Positions 19,324-32,721 of a stretch of 64,000 nucleotides of DNA are shown here, in pieces. The notes under the pieces are model-generated. The model was given only the letters and a program-made list of their open reading frames with translations. It did no database searches and had not been told where the DNA came from. The position numbers and the translations under genes are program-made. Source of the stretch: Marinobacter manganoxydans MnI7-9 (GTDB taxonomy: Bacteria > Pseudomonadota > Gammaproteobacteria > Pseudomonadales > Oleiphilaceae); contig NZ_AGTR01000055.1 in NCBI RefSeq assembly GCF_000235625.1, forward strand, positions 62,001-126,000. The letters are read 5' to 3'. The stretch's first letter is position 1, and the number at the start of each line of letters is the position of its first letter.

Positions 19324-21096
19324 ATGGCTAATATCAAGACCATGTCTTTTGACGCGATTGTTATCGGTGGTGGCGGGTCCGGCATGCGTGCCGCGCTTCA
19401 GCTGACCGAATCCGGCGTCAATACCGCGTGTATCACCAAGGTTTTCCCCACGCGGTCTCATACGGTCTCTGCGCAGGGCGGTATTACCTGTGCTATTGCC
19501 AGTGCTGATCCGAACGACGACTGGCGCTGGCACATGTATGACACGGTAAAAGGCTCGGACTACATTGCCGACCAGGATGCCGTCGAGTACATGTGTTCTG
19601 TAGGCCCTCAGGCGGTGTTCGAGCTTGAGCACATGGGTCTTCCTTTCTCCCGTACCGAGCAGGGTCGTATCTATCAGCGTCCTTTCGGTGGCCAGTCCAA
19701 GGGCCCGGATAACCCGACTCAGGCAGCTCGTACCTGTGCAGCTGCCGACCGTACCGGTCACGCGCTTCTGCATACCCTGTATCAGGCCAACATCAAGGGC
19801 GGCACAACGTTCCTGAACGAGTGGTACGCGGTTGATCTCGTCAAGAACAGCAAGGACGAAGTCGTTGGTGTGGTCGCCATCGAAGTCGAGACCGGCGAAG
19901 TTGCTTACATCAAGTCCAAGGCAACCGTTCTGGCTACCGGTGGCGCGGGTCGTATCTACGCCTCCACAACAAACGCCCTGATCAATACGGGCGATGGTAT
20001 CGGCATGGCGCTGCGCGCCGGTTTCCCGATGCAGGACATGGAGATGTGGCAGTTCCATCCGACCGGCATCTACGGTGCTGGCACGCTGGTGACCGAAGGT
20101 TGCCGGGGTGAGGGTGGTTATCTGATCAACGCCGAGGGCGAGCGTTTCATGGAGCGCTATGCGCCGAACGCGAAAGACCTGGCAGGCCGGGACGTTGTTG
20201 CCCGCGCCATGGTTATCGAGATCCTGGAAGGTCGTGGCTGTGGTCCCGACAAGGATCACGTGCTGCTGAAGCTTGATCATCTGGGCGAAGAAACCCTGAA
20301 CCTGCGTTTGCCGGGCATCTGTGAGCTGTCCCGCACCTTTGCACACGTTGATCCGGTGAAAGAGCCGATCCCGGTTGTTCCGACCTGTCACTACATGATG
20401 GGCGGTATTCCGACCAACGTTGGTGGCCAGGCGCTGACCCAGGACGAGAATGGCAAGGACAAGCCGATCCCCGGGCTGTTCGCCTGTGGTGAAGCAGCCT
20501 GTGTATCGGTACACGGTGCCAACCGTCTGGGTGGTAACTCTCTGCTGGATCTGGTGGTCTTCGGTCGCGCAGCGGGTCTGCACATCGAGGAGCAGCTTCG
20601 TGGCGGCTTTGAAGTGGACGGTGCCAGCGAAGACGACATCAAACGCGCGATGGCGCGGCTTGACCGCCTGAACAACGCCTCCGAAGGCGAGAGTGTTGCG
20701 GAAGTTCGGAAAGATCTCCAGAACTGTATGCAGCTGTACTTCGGTGTATTCCGTGACGGCAAGAGCATGGAAGAGGGTCTCAAGAAGCTGGAAGCCATTG
20801 GTGAGCGCGTTCGCAACACCAAGCTGGCTGATACCAGCAACGCCTTTAACACTGCTCGTATCGAGGCGCTCGAACTGGACAACCTTTATGAGGTTGCCCT
20901 GTCCACAGCGATTTCCGCGTTCGAGCGTAAGGAAAGCCGTGGTGCCCACGCCAGGAACGATTTCACCGAGCGTGATGACGAGAACTGGCTCAAGCACTCC
21001 ATGTACTTCCCGCTGGAAAAGCGTGTGGGCAAGCGTGATGTGAACTTTGCACCGAAGACGGTGGACAAGTTCGAGCCGAAGGTCCGGACTTACTAA
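19324..21096 (+). CDS. sdhA: Succinate dehydrogenase flavoprotein subunit
   Basis: A 590-residue catalytic subunit oxidising succinate to fumarate. It has the FAD-binding [13 protein letters not shown], the flavinylated His in [13 protein letters not shown], the active-site segment [21 protein letters not shown] and the conserved [19 protein letters not shown]. Length is normal. A long open frame on the opposite strand reflects codon bias and is not a gene. Confidence 0.98.
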   Translation: MANIKTMSFDAIVIGGGGSGMRAALQLTESGVNTACITKVFPTRSHTVSAQGGITCAIASADPNDDWRWHMYDTVKGSDYIADQDAVEYMCSVGPQAVFELEHMGLPFSRTEQGRIYQRPFGGQSKGPDNPTQAARTCAAADRTGHALLHTLYQANIKGGTTFLNEWYAVDLVKNSKDEVVGVVAIEVETGEVAYIKSKATVLATGGAGRIYASTTNALINTGDGIGMALRAGFPMQDMEMWQFHPTGIYGAGTLVTEGCRGEGGYLINAEGERFMERYAPNAKDLAGRDVVARAMVIEILEGRGCGPDKDHVLLKLDHLGEETLNLRLPGICELSRTFAHVDPVKEPIPVVPTCHYMMGGIPTNVGGQALTQDENGKDKPIPGLFACGEAACVSVHGANRLGGNSLLDLVVFGRAAGLHIEEQLRGGFEVDGASEDDIKRAMARLDRLNNASEGESVAEVRKDLQNCMQLYFGVFRDGKSMEEGLKKLEAIGERVRNTKLADTSNAFNTARIEALELDNLYEVALSTAISAFERKESRGAHARNDFTERDDENWLKHSMYFPLEKRVGKRDVNFAPKTVDKFEPKVRTY

Positions 21097-21110
21097 GGGG
21101 GATTCCGAAA

Positions 21111-21815
21111 ATGTTAGTAAGCCTTTATCGTTATAACCCGGAGACCGACAACGCGCCTTATATGCAGGACGTGGATGTCGAAATTCCGGAAGGCAAGGAT
21201 CTCATGGTTCTTGACGTGCTGAACCTGGTCAAAGAGCGGGATCCTTCAATGGCCTATCGCCGTTCCTGTCGGGAGGGCGTTTGTGGCTCCGACGGCATGA
21301 ACATGAACGGCAAGAATGGGCTGGCCTGTATCACGCCTGTTTCCCAGGTGGTGAAGGGCGATAAGCTGGTTCTGCGCCCGCTGCCGGGCCTGCCGGTTAT
21401 TCGTGATCTGGTTGTAGATATGAGTCTTTTCTATAAGCAGTACGAAAAGGTCATGCCGTACCTGATTAACGACAAGCCTGCGCCTGCGATCGAGCGGCTG
21501 CAGTCTCCGGAAGACCGCCAGAAGCTGGACGGCCTGTACGAGTGTATTCTCTGTGCCTGCTGCTCCACGTCCTGCCCGTCGTTCTGGTGGAACCCTGACA
21601 AGTTTATCGGTCCTGCCGGCCTGCTTCAGGCCTACCGTTTCCTGGCTGACAGCCGGGATACAGCCCAGGAAGAGCGACTTGCCAACCTTGATGACCCGTT
21701 CAGCGTATTCCGTTGCCGGGGCATCATGAACTGTGTAAGTGTCTGCCCGAAAGGCCTGAACCCCACAAGGGCTATCGGCCACATTCGGAATCTTCTGCTG
21801 CAAAGGGCTACTTAA
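21111..21815 (+). CDS. sdhB: Succinate dehydrogenase iron-sulfur subunit
   Basis: A 234-residue electron-transfer subunit. The [2Fe-2S] ligands are Cys53, Cys58, Asp61 and Cys73 (CREGVCGSD...GLAC; Asp as third ligand as in E. coli). The [4Fe-4S] and [3Fe-4S] clusters are bound by CILCACCSTSCP and CRGIMNCVSVCPKGLNP. The final gene of the sdh block, 14 bp after sdhA. Confidence 0.98.
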   Translation: MLVSLYRYNPETDNAPYMQDVDVEIPEGKDLMVLDVLNLVKERDPSMAYRRSCREGVCGSDGMNMNGKNGLACITPVSQVVKGDKLVLRPLPGLPVIRDLVVDMSLFYKQYEKVMPYLINDKPAPAIERLQSPEDRQKLDGLYECILCACCSTSCPSFWWNPDKFIGPAGLLQAYRFLADSRDTAQEERLANLDDPFSVFRCRGIMNCVSVCPKGLNPTRAIGHIRNLLLQRAT

Positions 21816-22127
21816 GCAGCAGGATTTGCGACAGACGCTATACTGTTCTGATCAGGTTAGTACCCGGAAGGCCTCGCAAGTTTGCGGGGCCTTCAACCAA
21901 AGGCTTATAGTCAAAGGTCTTACCCGGGTGCACACTACGCAAGCCGTGGCGGGAACTTATAAAGTTTTCTCCCTGTTTTGCTGAGTATAAAAACCACCGG
22001 GGAATGGAAAACATCCATGTCGGGTGTGGTGGCCAAAGTCGATCCCGTAAAAACCCGTATTGACTGAGAAATACCCCTGGCCGACCATATCGGGCTCCCC
22101 GCACCAGCCCAAGGTGAGCTATTCAAG
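21816..22127. other. 312-bp sdhB-sucA intergenic region
   Basis: It holds the hairpin at 21867-21894 and several AT-rich patches (for example TATAAA near 21986) that could be a weak internal promoter for sucA. I see no coding frame and no clear terminator T run. Confidence 0.6.
21867..21894 (+). other. Stable RNA hairpin between sdhB and sucA
   Basis: GAAGGCCTCGCAA pairs with TTGCGGGGCCTTC (one G-U pair, very small loop). No T run follows, so it looks like a processing, stability or attenuation element rather than a full terminator. Confidence 0.55.
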
Positions 22128-24965
22128 ATGCACGAAAGCATAATGGAGCAGTTATGGCAGACTTCCCACCTCCAGGGTGGAAATCTCGCCTATGTTGAAC
22201 AGCTTTTTGAAACCTACCTGACAGACCCCAACGCCGTTCCCGAAGAGTGGCGCAGCTATTTCGACAAGCTTCCCAGTGTCGATGGCTACAAGGGCCGTGA
22301 CATTGTCCACTCTTCCATCCGCGAACAGTTTGAACACATTTCCCGCAATCAGCGTTTTCTTGCCAGCGGCGGCGTTCCCGCAAGCGCCACGTCTGATGCG
22401 GACAAGAAGCAGATTCGTGTTCTCCAGCTGATCAACGCCTATCGCTTCCGCGGTCATCAGGAAGCGAAGCTGGACCCGCTCGGTGTATGGCAGCGTCCCC
22501 GGGTCGAAGACCTCGATCCCGAATTTCATGAGCTATCCGACTCTGACAGGGATCTCGAATTCCAGACCGGCTCCCTGAACCTTGGCTCCGAGACCATGAA
22601 GCTCGGAGACATTGTCGATGGCCTGCGCCAGACCTATTGCGAAAGCATCGGTGCCGAATACATGCACGTGGTGGATACCCGCATCAAGCGTTGGTTCCAG
22701 CAGCGCATGGAGCCGGTTCGTTCACGCCCGGCATACGAAGATAACACCCGTAAGCATATCCTTGAGCGCCTGACGGCCGCCGAAGGCCTCGAGAAGTACC
22801 TGGGGTCCCGCTACCCCGGCGTAAAGCGGTTCGGCCTTGAGGGTGGCGAGAGTCTGATCCCATGTCTTGACGAGCTGATTCAGCGTGCCGGCTCCTATGG
22901 TGCCAAGGAAATCGTCCTGGGTATGGCTCACCGTGGCCGCCTCAACGTTCTGGTAAACACCCTGGGCAAAAATCCGCGGGAGCTTTTCGACGAATTCGAG
23001 GGCAAGAAGCTCGCAGATTCTGGCTCCGGTGATGTGAAGTACCACCAGGGCTTCTCATCCAACGTGATGACGCCGGGTGGCGAAGTTCACCTGGCAATGG
23101 CGTTTAACCCGTCACACCTTGAAATCGTTTCTCCGGTTGTTGAGGGCTCTGTCCGGGCTCGTCAAACCCGCCGTAACGACAATGAGGGCACCAAGGTCGT
23201 TCCGATTATCATGCACGGCGACGCAGCATTTGCCGGCCAGGGCGTGGTGATGGAAACCTTCCAGATGTCCCAGACCCGCGGCTTCGGCGTTGGTGGCACC
23301 ATTCATATCGTGATCAACAACCAGGTTGGTTTTACCACCAGCAAGCAGGAAGATGCGCGATCCACGGAATACTGTACCGACGTTGCCAAGATGATCCAGG
23401 CGCCGATTCTGCATGTGAATGCGGATGACCCTGAAGCGGTCATGTTCGTGACACAGATGGCGATGGATTATCGCAACGAATTCAAGAACGACGTGGTGAT
23501 CGATCTGGTCTGCTATCGTCGTCGTGGTCACAACGAAGCGGACGAGCCGGCAGCAACCCAGCCGGTCATGTACGAGAAAATCCGCAAGCTGAAGACCACC
23601 CGCAACCTGTACGTGGATCAATTGGTGGAAGCCGGTGTTATCACCGAGGAAGAAGCCAAGCAGATGGAGAACGACTACCGTGACGCCCTGGATAATGGCG
23701 AGCACGTGGTCAAATCCCTGGTCAAAGAGCCCAACAAAGAGCTCTACGTTGACTGGACTCCTTACCTCGGCCACGAGTGGACAGCCAAGTGCAAGTCCAG
23801 CGTTGCGCTGAAGACGATCCAGAAGCTGGGCAAGAAACTGACCTCGGTCCCTGAAGGTTTCAGTATCCAGCGTCAGGTCTCCAAGATTGTTTCCGACCGC
23901 GAAAAAATGACCGCCGGCGCCCTGCCTATCAACTGGGGCTACGGTGAAGTCATGGCGTATGCGACGCTGTTGGACGAGGGTCACCCAATCCGCCTTACGG
24001 GGCAGGATATTGGCCGTGGCACGTTCTCTCACCGCCATGCCGTCCTTCACAACCAGAAAGATGGCTCGACCCATATTGCTCTGGCGGAATTGTCGGAAGA
24101 TCAGCCCAAGTTCGAAATTTACGACTCGCTGCTGTCGGAAGAAGCCGTAATGGCGTTCGAGTACGGCTACGCCACTACCGCGCCTGATGGCCTTGTGGTC
24201 TGGGAAGCGCAGTTCGGCGATTTTGCCAATGGCGCCCAGGTTGTAATCGACCAGTTCCTGACCAGTGGTGAGCACAAGTGGGGACGCCTTTGTGGTCTGA
24301 CCCTTCTGCTGCCCCATGGTTACGAAGGGCAGGGGCCAGAGCACAGCTCGGCGCGCCTCGAGCGTTTCCTGCAACTGAGTGCAGAGCATAATATCCAGGT
24401 TTGCGTGCCGACCACGCCTTCCCAGGTATTCCATATGCTGCGGCGCCAGGTAAAACGCCCGTTGCGCAAGCCGTTGGTAGCCATTACGCCCAAGAGCCTG
24501 CTGCGGCACAAGGAAGCGACGTCTGATCTTGATGATCTGACCAGTGGTACTTTCAAGACGGTGCTGCCCGAGAAAGAACCGTCCGATCCGAAGAAGGTCA
24601 CCCGTCTGATCCTGTGCTCAGGCAAGGTGTATTTCGATCTGCTTGAAAAGAAGAAGTCGGACGAGCGTGATGACGTGGCCATTGTCCGGATCGAACAGCT
24701 GTATCCTTTCCCCGGAGACGATCTTGACGAGCTCTTGAGCGAGTACTCCAAGCTCAAGCACGTCGTCTGGTGTCAGGAAGAGCCGATGAACCAGGGTGCC
24801 TGGTACTGCAGCCAGCATCACATGCGTAATGCGCTGCACCGCCTGAACCCCAAGCTGTACCTTCAGTATGCCGGTCGTGACGCTTCGGCTGCTCCTGCCT
24901 GTGGCCATATGTCGGTCCACATTGAAGAGCAGAAGAAACTGGTTAACGACGCGTTTGAAATTTGA
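22128..24965 (+). CDS. sucA: 2-oxoglutarate dehydrogenase E1 component
   Basis: A 945-residue thiamine diphosphate enzyme that decarboxylates 2-oxoglutarate and transfers the succinyl group to SucB lipoate. It starts MHESIMEQLW with the typical LAYVEQLFETYLTDPNAVPEEW. Substrate/ThDP motifs include LGMAHRGRLNVL, the GDAAFAGQGVVMET to VGFTT metal-binding region, and GRGTFSHRHAV near residue 627. AGGTGA precedes the ATG at 22128; an in-frame Met five residues later is less likely because the N-terminal segment is conserved in Pseudomonas SucA. Confidence 0.98.
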   Translation: MHESIMEQLWQTSHLQGGNLAYVEQLFETYLTDPNAVPEEWRSYFDKLPSVDGYKGRDIVHSSIREQFEHISRNQRFLASGGVPASATSDADKKQIRVLQLINAYRFRGHQEAKLDPLGVWQRPRVEDLDPEFHELSDSDRDLEFQTGSLNLGSETMKLGDIVDGLRQTYCESIGAEYMHVVDTRIKRWFQQRMEPVRSRPAYEDNTRKHILERLTAAEGLEKYLGSRYPGVKRFGLEGGESLIPCLDELIQRAGSYGAKEIVLGMAHRGRLNVLVNTLGKNPRELFDEFEGKKLADSGSGDVKYHQGFSSNVMTPGGEVHLAMAFNPSHLEIVSPVVEGSVRARQTRRNDNEGTKVVPIIMHGDAAFAGQGVVMETFQMSQTRGFGVGGTIHIVINNQVGFTTSKQEDARSTEYCTDVAKMIQAPILHVNADDPEAVMFVTQMAMDYRNEFKNDVVIDLVCYRRRGHNEADEPAATQPVMYEKIRKLKTTRNLYVDQLVEAGVITEEEAKQMENDYRDALDNGEHVVKSLVKEPNKELYVDWTPYLGHEWTAKCKSSVALKTIQKLGKKLTSVPEGFSIQRQVSKIVSDREKMTAGALPINWGYGEVMAYATLLDEGHPIRLTGQDIGRGTFSHRHAVLHNQKDGSTHIALAELSEDQPKFEIYDSLLSEEAVMAFEYGYATTAPDGLVVWEAQFGDFANGAQVVIDQFLTSGEHKWGRLCGLTLLLPHGYEGQGPEHSSARLERFLQLSAEHNIQVCVPTTPSQVFHMLRRQVKRPLRKPLVAITPKSLLRHKEATSDLDDLTSGTFKTVLPEKEPSDPKKVTRLILCSGKVYFDLLEKKKSDERDDVAIVRIEQLYPFPGDDLDELLSEYSKLKHVVWCQEEPMNQGAWYCSQHHMRNALHRLNPKLYLQYAGRDASAAPACGHMSVHIEEQKKLVNDAFEI

Positions 24966-24990
24966 CGAGCTACCGAACTAAGGATCTGTA

Positions 24991-27698
<2,708 letters not shown>

Positions 27699-27734
27699 CG
27701 CAAACCAGGAATTTTTTAATTCGGGACATTAACT

Positions 27735-28901
27735 ATGAATTTGCATGAATATCAGGGCAAACAGCTTTTCGCTGAATATGGCCTGCCAGTATCCAAGGGC
27801 ATTGCCTGTGATACTCCGAAGGAAGCTGTAGACGCAGCTGGTGAAATCGGCGGTGATGCATGGGTTGTGAAAGCCCAGGTTCACGCAGGTGGCCGTGGTA
27901 AGGCTGGCGGTGTAAAGCTGGTCAAGAGCAAAGAAGAGATCCGTGAGTTTGCCGAGAAGTGGCTGGGCCAGAACCTGGTAACCTACCAGACAGATGAAAA
28001 CGGCCAGCCGGTGAGCAAGATCCTGGTTGAATCCCTCACCGACATCGACCAGGAGCTTTACCTGGGCGCGGTTGTTGACCGTGGCACTCGCCGCATCGTG
28101 TTCATGGCCTCCACCGAAGGTGGTGTTGAGATCGAGAAGGTTGCCGAAGAAACGCCCGAGAAGATCCTGAAAGCCGAAATCGACCCGCTGGTTGGCGCTC
28201 AGCCGTACCAGGGCCGCGAGCTCGCGTTCAAACTGGGCCTGGAAGGCAAGCAGATCGGTCAGTTCACCAAGATCTTCGTTGGTCTGGCCAAGCTGTTCGA
28301 AGAGTGCGATCTGGCACTGGTAGAAATCAACCCGCTGGTTATTACCCCGGCTGGTGATCTGCACTGCCTGGACGCCAAAGTCGGCGTCGACGGCAACGCA
28401 CTGTACCGCCAGAAAAAGATCCACGAGATGCACGATCCCTCCCAGGAAGATTCCCGGGAAGCGGAAGCGGCCAAGTGGGAGCTCAACTACGTGGCCCTGG
28501 AAGGCAACATCGGCTGCATGGTCAACGGTGCCGGCCTGGCCATGGGTACCATGGACATCATCAAGCTGTCCGGCGGCCAGCCTGCCAACTTCCTGGACGT
28601 TGGCGGCGGTGCAACCAAGGAGCGTGTTTCCGAGGCATTCAAGATCATCCTGTCTGACTCCAATGTGAAGGCGGTTCTGGTCAACATCTTCGGTGGTATC
28701 GTTCGCTGCGACATGATTGCAGAGGGCATCATCGGTGCCGTGAAGGAAGTCGGCGTCAAGGTTCCTGTTGTGGTTCGCCTTGAAGGCAACAACGCGGAGA
28801 AGGGTACTCAGGTACTCGCCGAGAGCGGTCTGAACATCATTGCCGCTACCAGTCTGTCGAATGCGGCAGAGCAAGTTGTTAAAGCCGCAGGGGGTAAATA
28901 A
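27735..28901 (+). CDS. sucC: Succinyl-CoA synthetase beta subunit
   Basis: A 388-residue ATP-grasp subunit giving substrate-level phosphorylation with SucD. It starts [19 protein letters not shown] and has [37 protein letters not shown] and [10 protein letters not shown], all family motifs for nucleotide and subunit contact. Its stop shares one base with the sucD start (TAATG). Confidence 0.98.
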   Translation: MNLHEYQGKQLFAEYGLPVSKGIACDTPKEAVDAAGEIGGDAWVVKAQVHAGGRGKAGGVKLVKSKEEIREFAEKWLGQNLVTYQTDENGQPVSKILVESLTDIDQELYLGAVVDRGTRRIVFMASTEGGVEIEKVAEETPEKILKAEIDPLVGAQPYQGRELAFKLGLEGKQIGQFTKIFVGLAKLFEECDLALVEINPLVITPAGDLHCLDAKVGVDGNALYRQKKIHEMHDPSQEDSREAEAAKWELNYVALEGNIGCMVNGAGLAMGTMDIIKLSGGQPANFLDVGGGATKERVSEAFKIILSDSNVKAVLVNIFGGIVRCDMIAEGIIGAVKEVGVKVPVVVRLEGNNAEKGTQVLAESGLNIIAATSLSNAAEQVVKAAGGK

Positions 28902-29773
28902 TGAGCATCCTGATTAACAAAGACACCAAGGTTATCTGTCAGGGCTTTACCGGCGCACAGGGCACCTTCCACTCAGAGCAGGCGATCGCCTACGGCACCA
29001 AGATGGTTGGTGGCGTCAGCCCCGGCAAGGGCGGTACCGAGCATCTGGGTCTGCCGGTGTTCAACACCGTGCGTGACGCCGTTGAAGCAACCGGCGCTGA
29101 AGCTACCGTTATCTACGTACCTGCGCCGTTCTGTAAGGACGCCATCATCGAAGCGGCGGATGCCGGCATTCAGCTGATCGTATGTATCACTGAAGGTATC
29201 CCTACTATCGATATGCTGTACGCCAAAGAATACGTGGATCGCAAAGGCGTTCGCATGATTGGTCCGAACTGCCCGGGTGTTATCACTCCGGACGAGTGCA
29301 AGATCGGCATCATGCCTGGCCACATCCACAAGAAGGGCAAGGTTGGCATCGTGTCCCGTTCAGGCACCCTGACTTACGAAGCGGTCAAGCAGACCACTGA
29401 CTTCGGCTACGGTCAGTCCACCTGTATCGGTATCGGTGGTGACCCGATCCCGGGCTCCAACTTCATCGACATTCTGGCCCTGCTCGAGAAAGATCCCGAG
29501 ACAGAAGCCATTGTGATGATTGGCGAGATCGGCGGTACCGCCGAGGAAGAAGCTGCGGCCTACATCAAGCAGAACGTCTCCAAGCCGGTGGTTTCCTACA
29601 TCGCTGGTGTTACTGCGCCTCCGGGCAAGCGCATGGGCCATGCCGGCGCCATCATCTCCGGTGGCAAGGGTACAGCAGACGATAAGTTTGCTGCCCTGGA
29701 AGACGCTGGTGTTCGCACCGTACGCAGTCTGGCCGAGATCGGTCAGGCCCTGAAGGAAGTCACTGGCTGGTAA
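28901..29773 (+). CDS. sucD: Succinyl-CoA synthetase alpha subunit
   Basis: A 290-residue subunit with an N-terminal CoA-binding Rossmann domain ([15 protein letters not shown]) and the phosphorylated His247 in [14 protein letters not shown]. Last gene of the sdh-suc operon, directly followed by a strong terminator. Confidence 0.98.
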   Translation: MSILINKDTKVICQGFTGAQGTFHSEQAIAYGTKMVGGVSPGKGGTEHLGLPVFNTVRDAVEATGAEATVIYVPAPFCKDAIIEAADAGIQLIVCITEGIPTIDMLYAKEYVDRKGVRMIGPNCPGVITPDECKIGIMPGHIHKKGKVGIVSRSGTLTYEAVKQTTDFGYGQSTCIGIGGDPIPGSNFIDILALLEKDPETEAIVMIGEIGGTAEEEAAAYIKQNVSKPVVSYIAGVTAPPGKRMGHAGAIISGGKGTADDKFAALEDAGVRTVRSLAEIGQALKEVTGW

Positions 29774-29791
29774 GCTGGCCTTCTTTCAGTA

Positions 29792-29830
29792 AAAACCCCC
29801 GTTTCTGCCCTGCAGAGCGGGGGTTTTTTA
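29792..29830 (+). terminator. Terminator of the sdh-suc operon
   Basis: AAAACCCCCG pairs with CGGGGGTTTT across a loop of about 16 nt that itself can fold, followed by a T-rich run (TTTTTTATTT). Confidence 0.9.
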
Positions 29831-29893
29831 TTTATAATGACGGGTCGCCTGAACTATGATGGCGGTTCCAATACCAAATAAGGAGTTCGTGCT

Positions 29894-31108
29894 TTGAGTT
29901 CTGTAGATTCCCAGCAAAGGGTTTTGTCCGGCATGCGTCCGACCGGCAAGCTTCACCTTGGCCACTACCACGGTGTGCTGAAAAACTGGGTTAAACTCCA
30001 GCATGAATTCGAATGTTTTTTCTTTGTGGCGGACTGGCACGCGCTCACCACCAACTACGATGACCCCTCCGGCATTGAACAAAGCGTCTGGGATATGGTC
30101 ATTGATTGGCTGGCGGCCGGTGTGAACCCGGGCTCGTCCACGATGTTTATCCAGTCGCAGGTGCCCGAGCACGCCGAACTGCATCTGCTGCTCTCGATGA
30201 TCACGCCCCTCGGGTGGCTGGAACGCGTGCCGACGTTCAAGGATCAGCAGGAGAAGCTGCGGGAGAAGGATCTGGCGACCTACGGGTTCCTGGGTTACCC
30301 GCTGCTTCAGAGTGCAGATATTCTGGTTTACCGGGCAGGAAAAGTGCCTGTTGGTGCGGATCAGGTTTCCCACGTTGAAATCACCAGGGAAATCGCGCGC
30401 CGGTTCAACCACATCTATGGTCGCGAGCCAGGCTTTGAAGAGCAGGCGGAAGGTGCCATCGTGAAGATGGGCAAGAAAAACGCCAAGCTCTATCGCAATC
30501 TCAAGAGGCGTTACCAGGAAGAGGGCGACATGGACGCCCTGGAAACGGCCCGTGCTCTGTTGAAAGAACAACAGAATATCTCCCTGGGCGATCGTGAGCG
30601 TCTTTACGGTTACATTGAAGGTGGCGGTAAGGTGATTTTGCCGGAGCCCCAACCGCTGCTGACGCCGGAATCCAAGTTGCCGGGGCTGGATGGGCAGAAA
30701 ATGTCCAAGTCCTACAACAACTATATCGGTCTGCGGGAAGAGCCGGACAGCGTAGCCCAGAAGGTTCGCACCATGCAGACCGACCCCCAACGGGTCCGGC
30801 GCACCGATGCGGGTGAGCCCGAAAAGTGCCCGGTGTGGGGAATGCACAAGATCTATTCCGATGCTGACACTCAGGAGTGGGTGCAGACCGGTTGTCGCAG
30901 TGCCGGCATCGGTTGCCTGGATTGCAAGAAGCCGTTGATTGACGCGATTGTCGAGGAGCAGCGTCCGCTCCACGAACGCGCGCGGGAGTATGAGGGCAAT
31001 CCGGATCTGGTTCATTCCATTCTCCAGGAAGGTCGCGAACACGCCCGTGACGCCGCCCGCGACACCCTGGAGGAAGTCCGGGCCGCCATGGGGCTTCATT
31101 ACCGTTGA
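29894..31108 (+). CDS. trpS: Tryptophanyl-tRNA synthetase
   Basis: A 404-residue class I aminoacyl-tRNA synthetase. The HIGH-equivalent signature is GKLHLGHYHG near residue 20 and the KMSKS motif is QKMSKSYNN near 273. It is of the longer TrpRS type with an insertion between the motifs (the MGKKNAKLYRNLKRRYQEEGD region), and a CLDCKK pair before the C-terminal helices. The start is TTG at 29894: AAGGAG sits 8 nt upstream and no in-frame ATG or GTG fits better. Likely first gene of trpS-scpA-scpB-rluB (gaps of 59, 42 and 39 bp). Confidence 0.95.
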   Translation: MSSVDSQQRVLSGMRPTGKLHLGHYHGVLKNWVKLQHEFECFFFVADWHALTTNYDDPSGIEQSVWDMVIDWLAAGVNPGSSTMFIQSQVPEHAELHLLLSMITPLGWLERVPTFKDQQEKLREKDLATYGFLGYPLLQSADILVYRAGKVPVGADQVSHVEITREIARRFNHIYGREPGFEEQAEGAIVKMGKKNAKLYRNLKRRYQEEGDMDALETARALLKEQQNISLGDRERLYGYIEGGGKVILPEPQPLLTPESKLPGLDGQKMSKSYNNYIGLREEPDSVAQKVRTMQTDPQRVRRTDAGEPEKCPVWGMHKIYSDADTQEWVQTGCRSAGIGCLDCKKPLIDAIVEEQRPLHERAREYEGNPDLVHSILQEGREHARDAARDTLEEVRAAMGLHYR

Positions 31109-31167
31109 ATCCGCAGGAGTCGGTGCCACGAGCATACAGCCAGTGCGCCGACCCGGAGTGAAAGGTT

Positions 31168-32001
31168 ATGACTGAAGAATCCACCGATCAGGCCACGCCC
31201 GAAGCCCAGGACGCTGCACCGGAGCAGTCGCCCCTGGCGCGGGTGTCCGGCAAGCCGGTGGTGGATCTTCCCAAGGATTTGTACATTCCGCCGGACGCCC
31301 TTGCCGTCTTCCTTGAGGCGTTCGAAGGGCCGCTGGATCTTCTGCTGTATCTCATCCGTCGCCAGAACATGAACATTCTGGACATCGACGTCAGCGAAAT
31401 TACCCGGCAATACATGGATTACATCGGTGCCGTGGAGGCCATGCGGTTCGAGCTGGCTGCGGAGTACCTGGTGATGGCCGCCACATTGGCGGAGATCAAA
31501 TCGAGGATGCTGTTGCCTCGACAGGAAAGCGACGATGAGGAAGAGGTTGATCCCCGGGCAGAACTGATTCGCCGGCTTCAGCAATACGAGCGGTTCAAGC
31601 AGGCAGCCGAGGACATTGATGAATTACCACGCCTGGAACGCGATACCTTTGCCGCCTCCGCCGCGCTGCCGAAGATGCCCTCCAGTCAGCCCCATCCGGA
31701 TGTAGACTTGCGGGAAATGCTGCTGGCTCTGCAAGGCGTGCTTCAGCGGGCAGACCTGTTTACCAGTCACCATGTTGAACGGGAAAGGCTTTCGACCCGG
31801 GAGCGCATGTCCGCAATCCTGTCGGTGCTTCAGGACGATCATTTTGTGACATTCGAAAGCCTGTTTACGATTGAAGAGGGCCGGCTCGGCGTCGTGGTGA
31901 CCTTCCTGGCCACGCTTGAGCTGGTCAAAGAGCAGCTGATCGAGGTTGTCCAGGCCGAGGTCCTGGGCCCGATTCATGTTCGAGCCAGGGCAGCCAGCTA
32001 G
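31168..32001 (+). CDS. scpA: Segregation and condensation protein A (kleisin)
   Basis: A 277-residue kleisin that bridges the Smc heads. After a 40-residue acidic, low-complexity start comes the family hallmark FEGPLDLLLYLIRRQNMNILDIDVSEI, then a central linker and a C-terminal winged-helix region. Works with ScpB and Smc (encoded 3.6 kb downstream) as the bacterial condensin. No mukBEF genes are in view, consistent with the Smc-ScpAB system. Confidence 0.96.
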   Translation: MTEESTDQATPEAQDAAPEQSPLARVSGKPVVDLPKDLYIPPDALAVFLEAFEGPLDLLLYLIRRQNMNILDIDVSEITRQYMDYIGAVEAMRFELAAEYLVMAATLAEIKSRMLLPRQESDDEEEVDPRAELIRRLQQYERFKQAAEDIDELPRLERDTFAASAALPKMPSSQPHPDVDLREMLLALQGVLQRADLFTSHHVERERLSTRERMSAILSVLQDDHFVTFESLFTIEEGRLGVVVTFLATLELVKEQLIEVVQAEVLGPIHVRARAAS

Positions 32002-32043
32002 GGCCTCCCGACGTTCAAAGCACGGAAACACGGATCAGACACC

Positions 32044-32682
32044 ATGAACGAAGAACACCTGCTGAGAATACAGGCGATCGCCGAAGCGGCCCTGCTGGCT
32101 GCGGGCAAACCCTTGTCTCTCGACCAGCTCCGGGACCTGTTCAGTGAAGAGGAGCGCCCCGCACGCCAGGTAATGGAACATGTCATGGTACTTCTGGAAG
32201 CGGCCTGCGAAGGGCGCGGTTTTGAATTGAAGAAGGTTGCCAGCGGCTACCGTATTCAGGTGCGCGAGGAATTCGCGCCCTGGGTCGGGCGTTTGTTTGA
32301 GGAAAAGCCCCAGCGCTATTCCCGGGCGTTGCTTGAAACCCTGGCCTTGATCGCCTACCGGCAGCCCATCACCCGGGGTGAAATCGAGGATATTCGGGGT
32401 GTTACGGTAAGCAGCAATATCATTCGCACCCTGCTTGAGCGAGAGTGGGTTCGCGTCGTTGGGCATCGGGATGTTCCCGGCCGTCCGGCCATGTATGCGA
32501 CTACGAAACAGTTTCTGGACTACTTTAACCTCACGGGCCTGGATCAGATGCCGCCCCTGAATGAAGTCCGCGATCTTGAAGAGATCGGCCGGGAAATTGA
32601 AAAGAACATGCAGGCGGAGATCGAGTTCGAATCAACGACTGCCGAGAACGACGACGAATCTTCGAGCCAGACACTTCACTGA
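32044..32682 (+). CDS. scpB: Segregation and condensation protein B
   Basis: A 212-residue partner of ScpA made of two winged-helix domains; LLETLALIAYRQPITRGEIEDIRGV and the later GRPAMYATTKQFLDYFNL are family motifs. The C-terminal 35 residues are acidic and probably disordered. Follows scpA by 42 bp. Confidence 0.96.
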   Translation: MNEEHLLRIQAIAEAALLAAGKPLSLDQLRDLFSEEERPARQVMEHVMVLLEAACEGRGFELKKVASGYRIQVREEFAPWVGRLFEEKPQRYSRALLETLALIAYRQPITRGEIEDIRGVTVSSNIIRTLLEREWVRVVGHRDVPGRPAMYATTKQFLDYFNLTGLDQMPPLNEVRDLEEIGREIEKNMQAEIEFESTTAENDDESSSQTLH

Positions 32683-32721
32683 CGCCATTCGGGTGTCAGT
32701 CAGATACTAAGGATTGATTTC

